DNA of 64,000 nucleotides from Candidatus Stammera capleta (GCA_015134075.1 CP062308.1:201439-265438); one strand, 5' to 3'; positions 10,794-24,210 are shown, counted from the first letter of the stretch. Made by a program: numbers and translations. Notes: generated from the letters alone by a model not told the origin.

Positions 10794-13211
10794 ATGAATA
10801 AAAAAACGTATATTAATTCTTATAATGCTTCTAATATAAAAATTTTAAAAGGGTTAGATGCAGTCAAAAAAAGACCTGGTATGTATATAGGTGATACTAG
10901 TGATGGAACTGGTTTACATCATATGGTTTTTGAAGTTTTAGATAATTCTATTGATGAATCTCTTTCTGGTTTTTGTAAAAATATTGTTGTTACTATATAT
11001 AAAGATAATTCAATTTCTGTATTAGATGATGGAAGAGGTATACCTGTTGATATTCATAATGAAACAGGTATTTCTGCTGCTGAACTTATTATGACTACGT
11101 TACATACAGGAGGTAAATTTGATAATAATTCTTATAGTATTTCTGGTGGTTTACATGGAGTTGGTATATCTGTAGTAAATGCTTTATCTAAAAAATTAGA
11201 ATTAATAGTATATAGAGATAATAAGATTTTTTATCAAGTTTATAGTTTTGGTGTACCAAATTTTAATATAAAAGTTATTGGTAAAACTAATAAAAAAGGA
11301 ACTTATATACGTTTTTGACCTGATTTAAATATTTTTTTAAATATTAATAAATTTAAACATAAAATTTTATTTGATAGGTTAAATCAATTATCTTATCTTA
11401 ATTGTGGTTTGAAAATTAAATTAATTAATTTAAAAAAAAAAAGTATTGATAGTTTTTTAAATATAGGTGGAATTAAATCTTTTTTATTTTATATTATTGG
11501 TAAAAAAAAAAGTATTCATAAAAATATTTTTTTTTGTAAAATAAAAAAAAAAAATTTTTTTATGGAAGTAGCATTAAAATGAGTAAATATTATAGGAAAT
11601 AAAATTTTATGTTTTACTAATAATGTTCCTCAAATTGAAGGTGGAACTCATTTGTCTGGATTAAAACGTGCTATTACTCGTGTTATTAATTTTTTTTTAG
11701 AAAAGGAATTAAATTATAAAAAGAATAAATTTAATATTATAGGTGATGATACAAGAGAGGGTTTATTTTGTATATTATCTATTAAAATTCCTGATCCAAA
11801 ATTTTCTTCTCAAACAAAAAGTAAATTAATTTCTTCTGAAATAAAATTTAATGTAGAATCTTTTATTTATGAAAATTTATTAGAATATTTTTTAGAAAAT
11901 CCTAAAGATACAAAAAATATATTTAATAAAATTATAAATTCTTGTAAAATACGTGAATCTATTAAAAGATCTAAAGAATTATATAAAAAAAAAATAAATA
12001 TAGGTTTATCTTATATTTCTAGTAAATTAGCTGATTGTCAAGAAAAAAATTCTAAATTTTCTGAGATATTTTTAGTTGAAGGAGATTCTGCTGGGGGGTC
12101 TGCTAAACAGAGTAGAAATAGAATTAATCAAGCTGTTTTACCTTTAAAAGGAAAAATATTAAATGTAGAAAAAACTAATTTAGATAAAATACTTTCTTCT
12201 AAAGAAATATGTTCTTTGATATCAGTATTAGGATGTGGTATTTTAAATAAAAATTTTGATTTAAATAAATTAAGATATAATAATATTATTATTATGACGG
12301 ATGCTGATGTTGATGGAGCTCATATTAGAACTTTATTATTAGCATTTTTTTATAGATATATGCCTGATTTAATTATAAATGGTCATTTATATATAGCGAG
12401 ACCTCCTTTATATAGAATATGTTTTAAAAATAAAGAAATTTATATAAATAAAAAATTTGATTTACTTAAATATAAAGTGTATTTTTCTTTTAAAAATATT
12501 TGTTTATATAAAAATAATAAAGTAATTTTAAAAAGTTCTGATTTTATTTTTTATATTTTAAAATATTTAAAATTAATGGATTTAATTTTTATAATTAAAA
12601 ATAATTTTTCTTCATATATTTTTGACTCTTTAATGTTTTTTAAATATTTGAATATTAATAATTCAAATGATTATATTTTATGAATTAAAGAATTTTCTGT
12701 TTTTTTAGATAAAAGGAATTTTTTTTGTGATAAAATAATTTGTGAAATTATAAAAAAGAAAAATGTTTTTTATAAATTTAAATTTACATTTATTGATGGT
12801 TTTTATAGTGAAATATTTTATTTAAATAGATATTTTTTAGAATATGAATATATTAATTTATTAAATTTAGGAAAAAAATTATTTTTTTTAAAGAAAAATA
12901 ATAATGATATTTATATATTATTAAATAATAATAAAGTTTATTTAAAAAATTTTTTAAATTTAATTAATTTTGTTTTAAATATAAAATCTAATAATATATT
13001 TATTCAACGTTATAAAGGTTTAGGAGAAATGAATCCTGATCAATTATGAGAAACTACAATGAATCCTAAAAATAGGATTATTTCTAAAATTTATATTAAA
13101 GATGCTTTAAAAGCTAGTAATTTATTTGAAATTTTAATGGGAGATAAAGTTGATCCTAGAAAAAAATTTATTAAGGAAAATACTATAGATATAAATCAAA
13201 TAGATATTTAA
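10794..13211 (+). CDS. gyrB: DNA gyrase subunit B
   Basis: ATPase subunit of gyrase, which introduces negative supercoils together with GyrA (minus strand, 21.5-24.0 kb). The GHKL ATPase domain shows [13 protein letters not shown] and [12 protein letters not shown]; the Toprim domain shows [12 protein letters not shown] and [16 protein letters not shown]; the C-terminus has [21 protein letters not shown], with that Trp encoded by TGA. It is 805 aa, the length of enterobacterial GyrB, so the family-specific insert between Toprim parts is kept. It follows dnaN by nine bases. Confidence 0.97.
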
Positions 13212-13215
13212 ATAT

Positions 13216-13288
13216 CTCCTCCGACTGGATTTGAACCAGTGACATACGGATTAACAGTCCGTTGTTCTACCAGCTGAACTACAGAGGA
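13216..13288 (-). tRNA. tRNA-Asn(GTT)
   Basis: The reverse strand folds as a full cloverleaf with acceptor TCCTCTG/CGGAGGA (one G-U pair), anticodon loop GTT within GGACTGTTAATCC, and a normal T-arm. The sequence is close to E. coli tRNA-Asn. CCA is not encoded. It lies just downstream of gyrB on the opposite strand. Confidence 0.95.
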
Positions 13289-13346
13289 ATATTATTATTA
13301 TATATTATTTTGTAAAAAATATCAAAATATATTATATTAATTATAG

Positions 13347-13432
13347 AGTGGGATGTCTGAGTGGTTTAAAGAGCACGCTTGGAAAGCGTGTATATATAAA
13401 AAATATCGAGGGTTCGAATCCCTCTCCCACTA
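13347..13432 (+). tRNA. tRNA-Ser(GGA)
   Basis: Class II tRNA with a long variable arm, acceptor AGTGGGA/TCCCACT, anticodon GGA in GCTTGGAAAGC. It closely resembles E. coli tRNA-Ser(GGA). The base after the acceptor stem (discriminator 73) is A, whereas serine tRNAs normally have G. CCA is not encoded. Confidence 0.94.
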
Positions 13433-13461
13433 TTTATTAATTTTATTTTTTATAGGATATT

Positions 13462-13719
13462 ATGGTAGTTATTCGTTTAGCACGTTACGGAAGATTAAAA
13501 CTTCCTTTTTATAAAATTGTTGTTGCAGATAGACGTAGATTTAGAAATTGTAAATTTATTGAAAAAATAGGTTTTTATAATCCATTTTTGGAATTTAAAA
13601 ATAATATAGGTATATTTATTAATATTGATTTATTAAATTATTGAATTAAAAAAGGAGTTGTAATATCTAAAAGAGTTAATTTTTTAATAAAAAAATATTT
13701 TAAATTAAAAATTAATTAA
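13462..13719 (+). CDS. rpsP: 30S ribosomal protein S16
   Basis: Small-subunit ribosomal protein. The start [25 protein letters not shown] is the S16 signature; the protein runs 85 aa, with one Trp (LLNYWIKKG) encoded by TGA. It begins the rpsP-trmD-rplS run; rimM, which normally lies between rpsP and trmD, is absent, and trmD starts 13 bases after the stop. Confidence 0.95.
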
Positions 13720-13732
13720 TTATGGTATATTT

Positions 13733-14441
13733 ATGGATTTTAATATAATTACTATTAATCCTGATTTTTTTATATCTCCTTGTAAAAATGGAATTTTAAA
13801 TAAAGCTATAAGAAAAAAAAAGATTAATTTATTTTTTTGAAATTTAATGGATTTTATTGGAAAAAAATCTTTTTTTGAAGATAAAATTTATGGAGGGGGT
13901 TTTGGATTATTAATAAGACCAGAATCTTTATATTTTATAATAAATAGAATTAAAAAATTATATAAAAAATCTTTAGTTATTTATTTATCACCTCAAGGTG
14001 ATATTTTAAATAAGTTTTTAATTAATAAGTTACTTAGTTATTATTCTTTAATATTTGTTTGTGGAAGATATAATGGTATTGATCAGAGAATAATAGATAA
14101 TTATATAGATATAGAAATATCTATTGGTGATTATATTATAAGTTGTGGAGAAATTTCAACTTTAGTTGTTATTGATTCTATAGTAAGATGTATACCCAGG
14201 AGTATTAAGAAATATTAATTCTACTAATTCTGATTCTTTTAATTTTTTAGATAGATTTTTAGGATATCCTAATTATACTAAACCTAAAATTTTTAATTAT
14301 TTACCTGTTCCTAAAATTTTACTTTCTGGTAATCATAAAAAAATATTTTTATGAAGATATAATAAATCATTTATAAAAACTATATCTAAAAAACCTTATT
14401 TATTAAATAATTTTTTTTTAAATTTTAATAAAAAAAAATAA
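13733..14441 (+). CDS. trmD: tRNA (guanine-37-N1)-methyltransferase, needs +1 frameshift
   Basis: SPOUT-family enzyme that makes m1G37 in tRNA-Pro, tRNA-Leu(CUN) and tRNA-Arg(CGG), preventing +1 slippage. The first 155 codons give MDFNIITINPDFF, YGGGFGLLIRPESL, LSPQG, VCGRYNGIDQRII, SIGDYIISCGEIS and VRCIP. The zero frame then runs into TAA at 14216. One base further (+1) the reading continues GVLRNINSTNSDSFNFLDR, PNYTKP, VPKILLSGNHKKI and RWRYNK-like WRYNKSF to TAA at 14439, matching E. coli TrmD (IPGVLG...ATEDSF..., LLSGNH) through the catalytic Asp. Corrected length is 235 aa (E. coli 255). The extra base is in CCC-AGG at 14195-14200. Confidence 0.93.
14195..14200 (+). other. candidate +1 frameshift site CCC-AGG in trmD
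   Basis: Zero-frame codons here are ATA CCC AGG AGT. A one-base slip from CCC to CCA restores the conserved I-P-G-V of TrmD. CCC and AGG are both rare codons in this AT-rich genome, and a tRNA-Pro with UGG anticodon would pair better in the shifted frame (CCA). No poly(A) run is involved, unlike the asnS lesion. A sequencing or assembly error adding one C cannot be excluded. Confidence 0.6.
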
Positions 14442-14471
14442 AAATTTATTTATTATATTATAATTATATTT

Positions 14472-14795
14472 ATGAAAAATAATATTGTTAGTTATGTAGA
14501 AAAAAAGTGTTTTAAATATAAAAAATTTCCATTATTTAATGTTGGATATATTTTAGATATTAAAATATGAGTTATTGAAGGTGAAAAAAAAAGATTACAA
14601 TCTTTTAAAGGTATTGTTATATCTATTAAAAAAAAATATTTAAATTTTTCTTTTTTAGTAAGAAAAATTTCTTATGGTGAAGGTGTTGAAAAATTATTTA
14701 AAATTAATTCACCAATTATACATAGTATTATTGTTTGTAAAAAAAAAAATTTTAGAAAATCTAAATTATATTATTTGCGTTATAAGAAAAAATAA
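14472..14795 (+). CDS. rplS: 50S ribosomal protein L19
   Basis: Large-subunit protein at the interface with the 30S subunit. Key matches are [17 protein letters not shown] (Trp from TGA), [20 protein letters not shown] and the C-terminal [10 protein letters not shown]. It is 107 aa (E. coli 115). It follows trmD by 30 bases and precedes truA by one base, so it is probably in one transcript with rpsP and trmD. Confidence 0.95.
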
Positions 14796-14796
14796 T

Positions 14797-15546
14797 ATGT
14801 TAAAAAAAAATAGATTAATTTGTTGTGTTGAATATAATGGAAGCAGATACATAGGATGACAAAAACAAAATGAAAATGATTTAAGTATACAAAGTATTAT
14901 AGAATGTAAATTATATAATATATTTGGTTATTATATTAGAATATTTTGTTCAAGTAGAACTGATTCTGGAGTTCATAGTATTGGTCAAATTTTTCATTTT
15001 GATATTTTAAATTATATAGATATAAAAAAAATTTTATATTCTTTAAATTCTATTTTACCTAATGATATAAATATTAAATGGATAAAATATGTTAATTTTA
15101 ATTTTCATTCTAGATATAATGCTTTAGCTAGAAGATATATATATATAATATATAATTCTGCAATTAAATCAAGTTTTTTAAATAAATTAGTAACTTTTTG
15201 TAATTATAAATTAGATATAAATTTAATGATTAAATCTTCTAGATTTTTAATTGGTAAACATAATTTTAGTTCTTTTAGATCTTCTGGATGTGAATCTAAA
15301 AATCCTGTTAAAATTATTTATTATTTAAATATTTTTAAAAAAAATCATTTTATATATTTTGACATAAAAGCTAATTCTTTTTTATATAAAATGGTTAGAA
15401 ACATAATTAGTTGTTTGTTATTAGTTGGTTTAAAAAAATATTCTATATTTTGATTAAAAGATTTTTTATATTATAGAAATCGTAAAAGTTTTTATTTTAA
15501 TACCATTAAACCTTATGGTTTATATTTAGTTTCTATATATTATTAA
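14797..15546 (+). CDS. truA: tRNA pseudouridine(38-40) synthase
   Basis: Modifies uridines at positions 38-40 of the anticodon arm. The start VEYNGSRYIGWQKQNE (Trp from TGA) and the catalytic SSRTDSGVHSIGQ, whose Asp is the nucleophile, are clear; ARRYIYIIYN, NFSSFRSSGCESKNP, IKANSFLYKMVRNI and the terminal KPYGLYLVSI complete the match. It is 249 aa (E. coli 270). It starts one base after the rplS stop codon. Confidence 0.95.
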
Positions 15547-15728
15547 TTTATTTATTTTGTTTAAAATATTTATTTTTTATTTTTATATTTATTATTGTTT
15601 TGTATTATTTATTATATAATATATTTATATTTAATTATTTAATATATTTATATTTAATATTAATATGATAGTTAAATATTTTATTTTTAATATATTTTAA
15701 TAAAAGTATTTAAATTAATTTTAAAATT

Positions 15729-16109
15729 ATGGATATTTTATATTTGTTTAGTTATTTAATAATTATTTTATCTGTTTTTTGAGGATTTAAAAGAGGTTTT
15801 TTTAGGGAGATATTTAATTTTTTTTTCTATTTTTTTTTCTATATTTTTTTAAAAAAGTTTTTGTTAATTAATTTTTTTATTAATTATTTAAGTTTTTCTT
15901 ATAAAGAATATAATTTATTTTTATTTTTTTTAGTTCCATTTTTTTTATTTTTTGTTTATTTTTTAGAAAAATGTTTATTTTTTATTTTTAAATTTTTTTT
16001 GTATTCTAGTTTTTTTTTATTAGATAAAATTTTTGGTATTTTTTTTGGTTTTTTAAGAGGAATAATGATTATATATATATTATATAATATATATAGTTTA
16101 TTTAAATAA
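15729..16109 (+). CDS. cvpA: CvpA-family inner membrane protein
   Basis: Membrane protein of about 126 aa with four hydrophobic segments. Family features are VFWGFKRGFFREIFNF (Trp from TGA; compare SLVSLIRGFVREALSL) and LDKIFGIFFGFLRGIMII, which matches DRVLGVCFGALRGVLIV of E. coli CvpA. The ATG at 15729 gives the proper N-terminal helix. The exact function is unknown; in E. coli it is needed for colicin V export and envelope integrity. A 182-base gene-free gap precedes it, in which I see nothing definite. Confidence 0.82.
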
Positions 16110-16130
16110 AATTAATTAAATGAAATTAGA

Positions 16131-16202
<72 letters not shown>

Positions 16203-16533
16203 TTATTATATTAACATATTTTTTATGAATATTTAAATTTAATATAAAAAAAATATTTATAAATATAAATTTTTTAAAAAAAATAAATAAATTTTATAAT
16301 TTAATTATTTTAATAAATTTTATTTATATATTATTGTTATAATTAGATTAAATTAATATTATAATAAATTATCATATATTTAATATTTTATTATATATTT
16401 ATAAATATTTTAATTTGATATCTTTAAAATTAAAGTTTATATATAATTTAAATATATTTTATTAAATAAGTTTTATAAAATAAGAATTTTGAGTTTATAT
16501 ATATAAGTTTTTATTATTATTAATAGGTTATTT
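16203..16533. other. 331-base intergenic region upstream of eno
   Basis: No open frame, RNA gene or strong repeat is seen. It must contain promoters for rightward eno and leftward tRNA-fMet. A TTGATA word near 16416 with TATAAT-like words about 20 bases downstream is a possible eno promoter, but such words are frequent by chance at this base composition. Only a weak ribosome site (AATAGGT) precedes eno. Confidence 0.4.
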
Positions 16534-17826
<1,293 letters not shown>

Positions 17827-17836
17827 TATTATTTTT

Positions 17837-18595
17837 ATGAATAGTTTAAATTTTATTAAATTAAAATTAATATATATTTTTAGATATAATGATATTTATT
17901 TTAATATATATTTAGATAATAAATTAGATTTTTTTATAGGTGGACAATTTGTTAAATTAGCATTGAAATATAAAAATGATTATATTTATAGATTTTATTC
18001 TTTAGTTAATTCTCCTTGTGATAGATTTTTGGAATTTTATATTTCTAGAATTAAAAATGGTTATTTAAGTAATAAATTATATAATTTAAATATAAATAGT
18101 AATATATATATATCTAATTTATCATATGGAAAATTTACTATTTTAAATGTATTAAAAAATAAAAATATAGATACTTTATGAATGATTTGTAATGGAACTG
18201 GTATTAGTCCTTTTTTATCTATTTTAAAAACATATATTTTTTATATTAAAAAAAAAGTTAAAAATATTTTTTTATTATGAGGTATAAAACATTTAAATAA
18301 TTTCCATTATTTAAATGTTTTATTAATTTTACAAAAGATATACAATAAAAATATTTTAAACTTTATTATATCAGTAAGTAATTTTAAAAAATATCTTAAA
18401 TTACCTTTTTATTATGGAAGAGTATCAAATATAAATTTATATTATTTTATATGTAATAAATTTAATAATATCATAAATAATGATAGTCGTTTTATGATTT
18501 GTGGTTCTTCTAAAATGTTTAAAGATGTTTTTTTTTTATTGAATAAAAAATTTAATATTTTAAAAAAAAATATATTTTCAGAAATTTATTTTTAA
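17837..18595 (+). CDS. fpr: ferredoxin/flavodoxin-NADP+ reductase
   Basis: FAD-dependent enzyme moving electrons between NADPH and ferredoxin or flavodoxin. GGQFVKLAL, the FAD-binding RFYSLVNSP (E. coli RAYSYVNSP) and LEFYI define the FAD domain; LWMICNGTGISPFLSIL starts the NADP domain and SRFMICGSSKMFKDV closes it. It is 252 aa (E. coli 248), with TGA-encoded Trp. In a reduced genome it may serve Fe-S assembly or radical enzymes. Its stop overlaps that of convergent tyrS by four bases. Confidence 0.92.
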
Positions 18596-19839
18596 TTTGT
18601 TCATTTTATTAGATAAAAATTTTTTTTTCCTTTTTTTATTATTGTAAATTTACTAAATAACTTATCTTTTTTTTCTATTTCATAATTTGTATTTTTTATT
18701 TTTTTATTATTTATAGTTATTGATTTATTAAATATAATATTATGAGATTGAGATTTAGTTTTTGTAATTTTTAATAAAATTAATATATTTTTTAAATTTT
18801 TAATTTTATTAGAGATATTTATTTTTGGTATTTTAGTTTTATATAATTTTTCTAAATCTATTTTTTTTATTTTTATTTTTTTTTTAAAAAAAATATTTGT
18901 AGCAAAAATTATATTTTTTGTATTTTTTTCTCCATATATTAATTTAGTTATATTTTCTGCTAGTATTTTTTTTGCTTTATTGATATTTTTGTTTTTAATT
19001 ATATAATTTATTTTTTTTATATTTAAAAAAGTTAATTGTTTAAGATATATATATGTATGTTCATCTGGAATATTTAATCAAAATTGATAAAATTCATATG
19101 GTGTTGTTTTTTTTTCGTCTAGTCATATATTATTTGATTCTGTTTTGCTTAGTTTTATACCATTTTTTCCTACCATTAATGGTAGTGTTATTCCATAAGA
19201 TTCTTTTTTATTTTTTTTTTTTATTAAATTTATTCCAGATATTATATTACCTCATTGATCAGATCCACCTATTTGTATTTTTGTTTTTTTATTATTAAAT
19301 AAATATAAAAAATCGTAACTTTGTAATATTGTATAACTTAGTTCTGAAAAATTAATACCATTTTTATTTTTAAAATTTCTTTTTTTTAAAAATTCTTTAT
19401 TAATCATTTGATTTAAAATAAAATTTTTTCCTAAATCTTTTAAAAAAAAATTTAATTTCATTTTATTAAATCATTTATTATTTTTTAATATATATATATC
19501 ATTTGATATTATTTTTTTAATTTGTTTTTTTATTTTGTTGCTAAATTTATTTATATTTTTTATTGAGTTATTTTTTCTTTTTTTTTTTTTAAAACTAGGA
19601 TCTCCTATCATTGCAGTAAAATTACCTATTAAAATTATTATTTTATGTCCAAAAGTTTTAAATCTTTTAAGTGTTATTAATGGTATAAGATGTCCTATAT
19701 GTAAACTTTCATAAGTTGGATCGAATCCGCAATATATATATGTGTTGTTTTTTTTTAATTCTTTTATTATTTGTTTTTCGTTTGATATTTGATTTATTAA
19801 ATTTCTATTTTTTAATTCTTTTATAATGTTATTTTTCAT
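18592..19839 (-). CDS. tyrS: tyrosyl-tRNA synthetase
   Basis: Class I synthetase charging tRNA-Tyr. The N-terminus has YCGFDPTYESLHIGHLIPLI with the HIGH motif; IGGSDQWGN follows, with Trp from TGA; the KMSKS equivalent appears as KLSKTES; the C-terminal S4-like tail ends KGKKNFYLIKW. It is 415 aa (E. coli 424). A poly-T stretch just upstream of the start makes the leader low in complexity. Confidence 0.94.
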
Positions 19840-19952
19840 TTTTTTTTTTTTTTTTTTTATTTTTTTTTAAAAAAAAATTATTAAAGATATATTATATACT
19901 ATTTAATTTTTTATATAATTATTATAATATATATTATATATTTAATTTATTT

Positions 19953-20024
19953 GCGTTCTTAACTCAATGGTAGAGTACCATTTTGACGTGATGGAAGTTG
20001 GTGGTTCGATTCCACTAGAACGCA
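19953..20024 (+). tRNA. tRNA-Val(GAC)
   Basis: Cloverleaf with acceptor GCGTTCT/AGAACGC, discriminator A, T-arm GGTGGTTCGATTCCACT and anticodon loop TTGACGT. The acceptor and overall form match E. coli tRNA-Val(GAC). Base 37 is G, where valine tRNAs usually have A. CCA is not encoded. Confidence 0.9.
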
Positions 20025-20055
20025 TATTATTTAATTTAATTTTATTAATATTTAT

Positions 20056-21468
20056 ATGAAAAAAACAAAAATAGTTTGTACATTAGGTCCAAATATTAAT
20101 GATTCGAATGTTTTGTTTAATTTAATTATGTCTGGTATGGATGTAGCTAGATTAAATTTTTCTCATGGTAATCATTCTGATCATAAAGATTATATTAAAA
20201 ATTTAAGAATAGCTTCTAAAAAATCTAATAAAAATATTGCTATAATTTTAGATACTAAAGGTCCAGAAATACGTACATCTTTATTAGAAAATTCTAAAGA
20301 TGTTTTTTTAAATAAAAATCAAATATTTAGTTTTATTTATGATAAGAATTTTATTGGTAATAATAAAATAGTTGGAGTTTCATATAAAAATTTTTTTTAT
20401 GATTTAAGTATAGGTGATACTATTTTAGTTGATGATGGTTTAATTTCAATGAAAGTTATTAATAAAATTGATGAAAATAAAATAGTATGTAGAGTTAATA
20501 ATAGTGGTATGTTAGGTGAAAATAAAGGTATTAATTTACCAAATATTCAAGTTAATTTACCAGCTTTATCTAAAAAAGATAAAAAGGATTTAATATTTGG
20601 TTGCAAAAATAATGTTGATTTTATTGCAGCTTCTTTTATTAGAAAAAGTTCTGATGTTTTAGAAATAAGAAAATTTTTAGATAATAATGGTGGTAATGAT
20701 ATTCAAATAATATCTAAAATAGAAAATAGAGAAGGACTTAAAAATTTTGATCAAATATTGAATATTTCTGATGGTATTATGGTTGCTCGTGGTGATTTAG
20801 GTGTTGAAATACCAGTTGAAGATGTTATTTTTGCTCAAAAAATGATGATTAAAAAATGTAATTTTGCAAGAAAAGTTGTTATTACAGCAACTCAAATGTT
20901 AGAATCTATGATTATTAATCCTAGACCAACTAGAGCTGAAGCAGGAGATGTAGCCAATGCTATATTAGATGGAACTGATGCTGTTATGCTCTCTGGAGAA
21001 AGTGCTAAAGGAAAATATCCTATTGAAGCTGTAAAAATAATGAATAATATTTGTGAAAGAACAGATAATACAATGGATTATAATTTTTCTTATTATGATG
21101 ATATTAATATGCCTATAAGTGAAGCTGTATGTAAAAGTTCTGTTGATATATCAAGAAAATTAAATTCTCCATTAATATTAGTTTTTACAAGATCTGGAAA
21201 ATCTGCTAAATTTATTAGAAAATATTTTCCAAAATCTTTAATTTTAGCTTTAACTAAGAATAATAAAATTTCTAATCAATTACTTTTAAGTAAAGGTGTA
21301 GTTCCTATGATTGTTAATTCTATTAATTCTACAGATGATTTTTATCGTGTTGGTAAAGATTTATCTATTTCTACTGGATATGCAAAAGTTGGAGATATTG
21401 TAGTTATGGTTTCTGGAGCTCTTGTTTCATATGGTACTAGTAATACTGCGTCTGTACATGTTTTATAA
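20056..21468 (+). CDS. pykF: pyruvate kinase I
   Basis: Converts PEP and ADP to pyruvate and ATP, the last ATP-forming step of glycolysis. It is 470 aa, exactly the length of E. coli PykF, and unusually well conserved: [89 protein letters not shown] and [13 protein letters not shown] SNTASVHVL. The type is PykF rather than PykA. Strong conservation against a fast-evolving background suggests glycolysis is central to this cell. Confidence 0.97.
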   Translation: MKKTKIVCTLGPNINDSNVLFNLIMSGMDVARLNFSHGNHSDHKDYIKNLRIASKKSNKNIAIILDTKGPEIRTSLLENSKDVFLNKNQIFSFIYDKNFIGNNKIVGVSYKNFFYDLSIGDTILVDDGLISMKVINKIDENKIVCRVNNSGMLGENKGINLPNIQVNLPALSKKDKKDLIFGCKNNVDFIAASFIRKSSDVLEIRKFLDNNGGNDIQIISKIENREGLKNFDQILNISDGIMVARGDLGVEIPVEDVIFAQKMMIKKCNFARKVVITATQMLESMIINPRPTRAEAGDVANAILDGTDAVMLSGESAKGKYPIEAVKIMNNICERTDNTMDYNFSYYDDINMPISEAVCKSSVDISRKLNSPLILVFTRSGKSAKFIRKYFPKSLILALTKNNKISNQLLLSKGVVPMIVNSINSTDDFYRVGKDLSISTGYAKVGDIVVMVSGALVSYGTSNTASVHVL

Positions 21469-21496
21469 AAAAAATAAAATAAAATTTTTATAAATT

Positions 21497-23989
21497 TTAT
21501 TTTATTTTTTTTATACAAGTTATTTTTTCTTTTATTTTTTTATTTAATCTTATTAATATTATTCCTTTAGTATTTCTTTTTAAAGTTTTTATTTCTTCTG
21601 ATTTTATACGTATAAAATTTCCTTTATTAGTTATTATTATAATTTGATCTTTTTTATCATTTATTTTAATAACTTTAACTATATTTCCATTTTTTTTATT
21701 AATTTTTGAAAAAAATATACCTTTTGTATTTCTTTTTTTTAAGTTAAATTCATTTATATTTATTTTTTTTCCATATCCATTTTCGCTTATTGTTAGTATT
21801 TTTTTAGAAAAGTAATCTTTTTTTTTTATTGTTATACATGAAATTAATTCATCTTTATTATTTAATTTTATTCCTTTTACTCCATATGAATTTCTATTTG
21901 TTTTTCTTATATTATTTTCTTTGAATTTAATTGTTTTTCCTAATTTTGTGAATAACATAATTTCTTCTTTTTTATTTATATAATTTATATCTATTATTTT
22001 ATCTTTTGTTTTTAATTTTATTATATTTAATCCTTTTTTATTTTTTATTTTTATTTTTTTAGTTTTTATTTTTTTTATAATTCCTAGTTTTGTAGTTATT
22101 AATGTATATTTAAATTTATTTTTTTTTATTTTTTTTGATATATATGTTATTTTTTCATTTTTTTTAATATTTATAAAATTTATTATTGGTTTTCCATTAT
22201 TATTTTTTTTTATATATGGTAATATATATGTTTTTATTTTAAAACATTTTCCTTTGTTTGAAAATAAAAGAATTTTTTTATGAGTATCTGATATTAATAT
22301 GTTATTTATATAATCATTTTTTTTTGTTTTTTTTATTTTTTTACCTTTAGTTCCTTTATTATATATTTTTAATTTATTTATTTTTTTATAACTAATATAT
22401 CCATGTTTAGTTATCATTATAATAATTTTTATTTTTTTTATTAAATCTTTTATTTTTATTTTTTTTTTTATATTATTTTTTTTTTTTATATTTATTGTTG
22501 TTAATCTTTTATCACCGAATATTTTTTTTATTTCTATTAATTCATTTTTTATTATATTTATTAATGTATTTTTGTCTGTTAATATTTTTTTTAGTATTAT
22601 TATTTTTTCTTTTATATTTATATATTTTTTTTCTATTTTATTTTTTTCTATTTTTGTTAATTGTCCTAAATTTAGTTTTAATATAGAATTTATTTGTTTT
22701 TCACTCATTTTATAATAATAATTTTTATTTTTTTTTTTTTTATTTATTTCTCATTTATAATTTTTTAGTTTTTCTTTTATTATATTTGTATTTTTTGAAT
22801 TTTTTATTATTTTAATTATTTCATTTATATTTTTTAGAGTTATAATTAGTCCTTTATATATATGTAATTTTTTTTTATTTTTTTTTAGTTTAAAAATTGT
22901 TTTATTTTTTATTATTGTTTTTCTATATTTTATAAATATTTTTATAATTTTTTTTAAATTTAAAGTTTTTGCTTTTTTTTTATATAATGCTACTATATTT
23001 ATTCCATATGATATTTCTAGATTTGTAAAATAATAAAGTTTTTTTATTATTGAATTTCTTTTTATATTTTTTTTTATTTTTATAACTACTCTTATTCCAT
23101 CTTTATTTGATTCATCTCTTATATTTGATATTCCTTCTATTTTTTTATTTTTAGTTAATTCTACTATTTTTTTTATTATTTTACTCTTATTTATTTGATA
23201 TGGTAATTCATATATTATTATATATTTTTTGTTTTTTTTTTTATTTATTTCTTTTTTTATTTTTGCTTTAATTTTTATTAGTCCTTTTCCAGTTTTATAT
23301 GCTTTGTATATTCCATTTGTGTTTTCTATTATGCCTCCTGTAGGAAAATCAGGACCTTTTATATATTTCATTAATTCTTTTGTTTTTATTTTTTTATTTT
23401 TTAAAAATATTAATATGGTATTTATTATTTCTGTAATATTATGTGGTGGTATATTTGTAGCCATTCCTACAGCAATACCAGTGCATCCATTTATTAATAT
23501 ATTTGGTATTTTTGTTGGTAAAATTTCTGGTATTTTTTCTGTATTGTCGTAATTTTTTGTAAATTTAACTGTATTTTTATTTATATCTTTTAAAAATTCT
23601 TGAGATATTTTAGACATTTTTATTTCAGTATATCTCATTGCTGCTGCTGAATCTCCATCTATTGATCCAAAATTTCCTTGTCCATCTATTAGTGGATATC
23701 TTAATGAAAAATTTTGTGCCATTCTTACTATTGTTTCATATACAGCATTATCTCCATGAGGATGATATTTTCCTATTACATCTCCAACTATTCTAGCAGA
23801 TTTTTTATATTGTTTATTATAAAAATTTTTTAATATATACATAGAATATAATATTCTTCTATGTACTGGTTTTAAACCATCTCTGACATCTGGTAATGCT
23901 CTTCCTATTATTACTGACATTGCATAATTTAAATAAGATTTTTTTAATTCATCTTCTATTTTTATAATTTTTATATTTTTATTTTTCAT
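21497..23989 (-). CDS. gyrA: DNA gyrase subunit A
   Basis: Breakage-reunion subunit of gyrase. The N-terminus has [20 protein letters not shown], the hallmark [19 protein letters not shown] and the active-site region [12 protein letters not shown] with the catalytic Tyr. An in-frame TGA (Trp) near 22752 splits the frame before the C-terminal DNA-wrapping domain, which keeps six-blade repeats but is very lysine-rich. Total 830 aa (E. coli 875), so the acidic tail is lost. The gene is convergent with pykF. Confidence 0.96.
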
Positions 23990-24126
23990 TTTTTTATAAA
24001 ATTTTAGTATTAATAATTTATTTTTTAAAAATATATTTTAATATATTAAATTTTAAATTATTTAATTTATATAAATTTATTTTTTTTTTAAATAGAGAGG
24101 GATTTTAGATAAGTGTTTAAAATTAT

Positions 24127-24151
24127 AAATACCCATATTATATGGGTATTT
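24127..24151 (-). terminator. hairpin downstream of manZ
   Basis: An 11-bp perfect stem (AAATACCCATA / TATGGGTATTT) with a three-base loop is GC-rich for this genome and lies 60 bases past the manZ stop. On the minus strand it is followed by ATAATTTT, a modest U-run, so it probably ends the manXYZ transcript before gyrA. Confidence 0.6.
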
Positions 24152-24210
24152 AAATTGAATATTAATTAAATAATAAATAGTTTTAAATATAATTTAATTA
24201 TTTATGTATA

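Noticed and set aside
22709..22753. Break in gyrA between two frames
   Set aside because: Both parts are in the same frame; the apparent break is a single TGA read as Trp.
24055..24126. Small gene or RNA between gyrA and the manZ terminator
   Set aside because: No start with plausible frame and no RNA fold apart from the hairpin; it is probably the gyrA promoter region.
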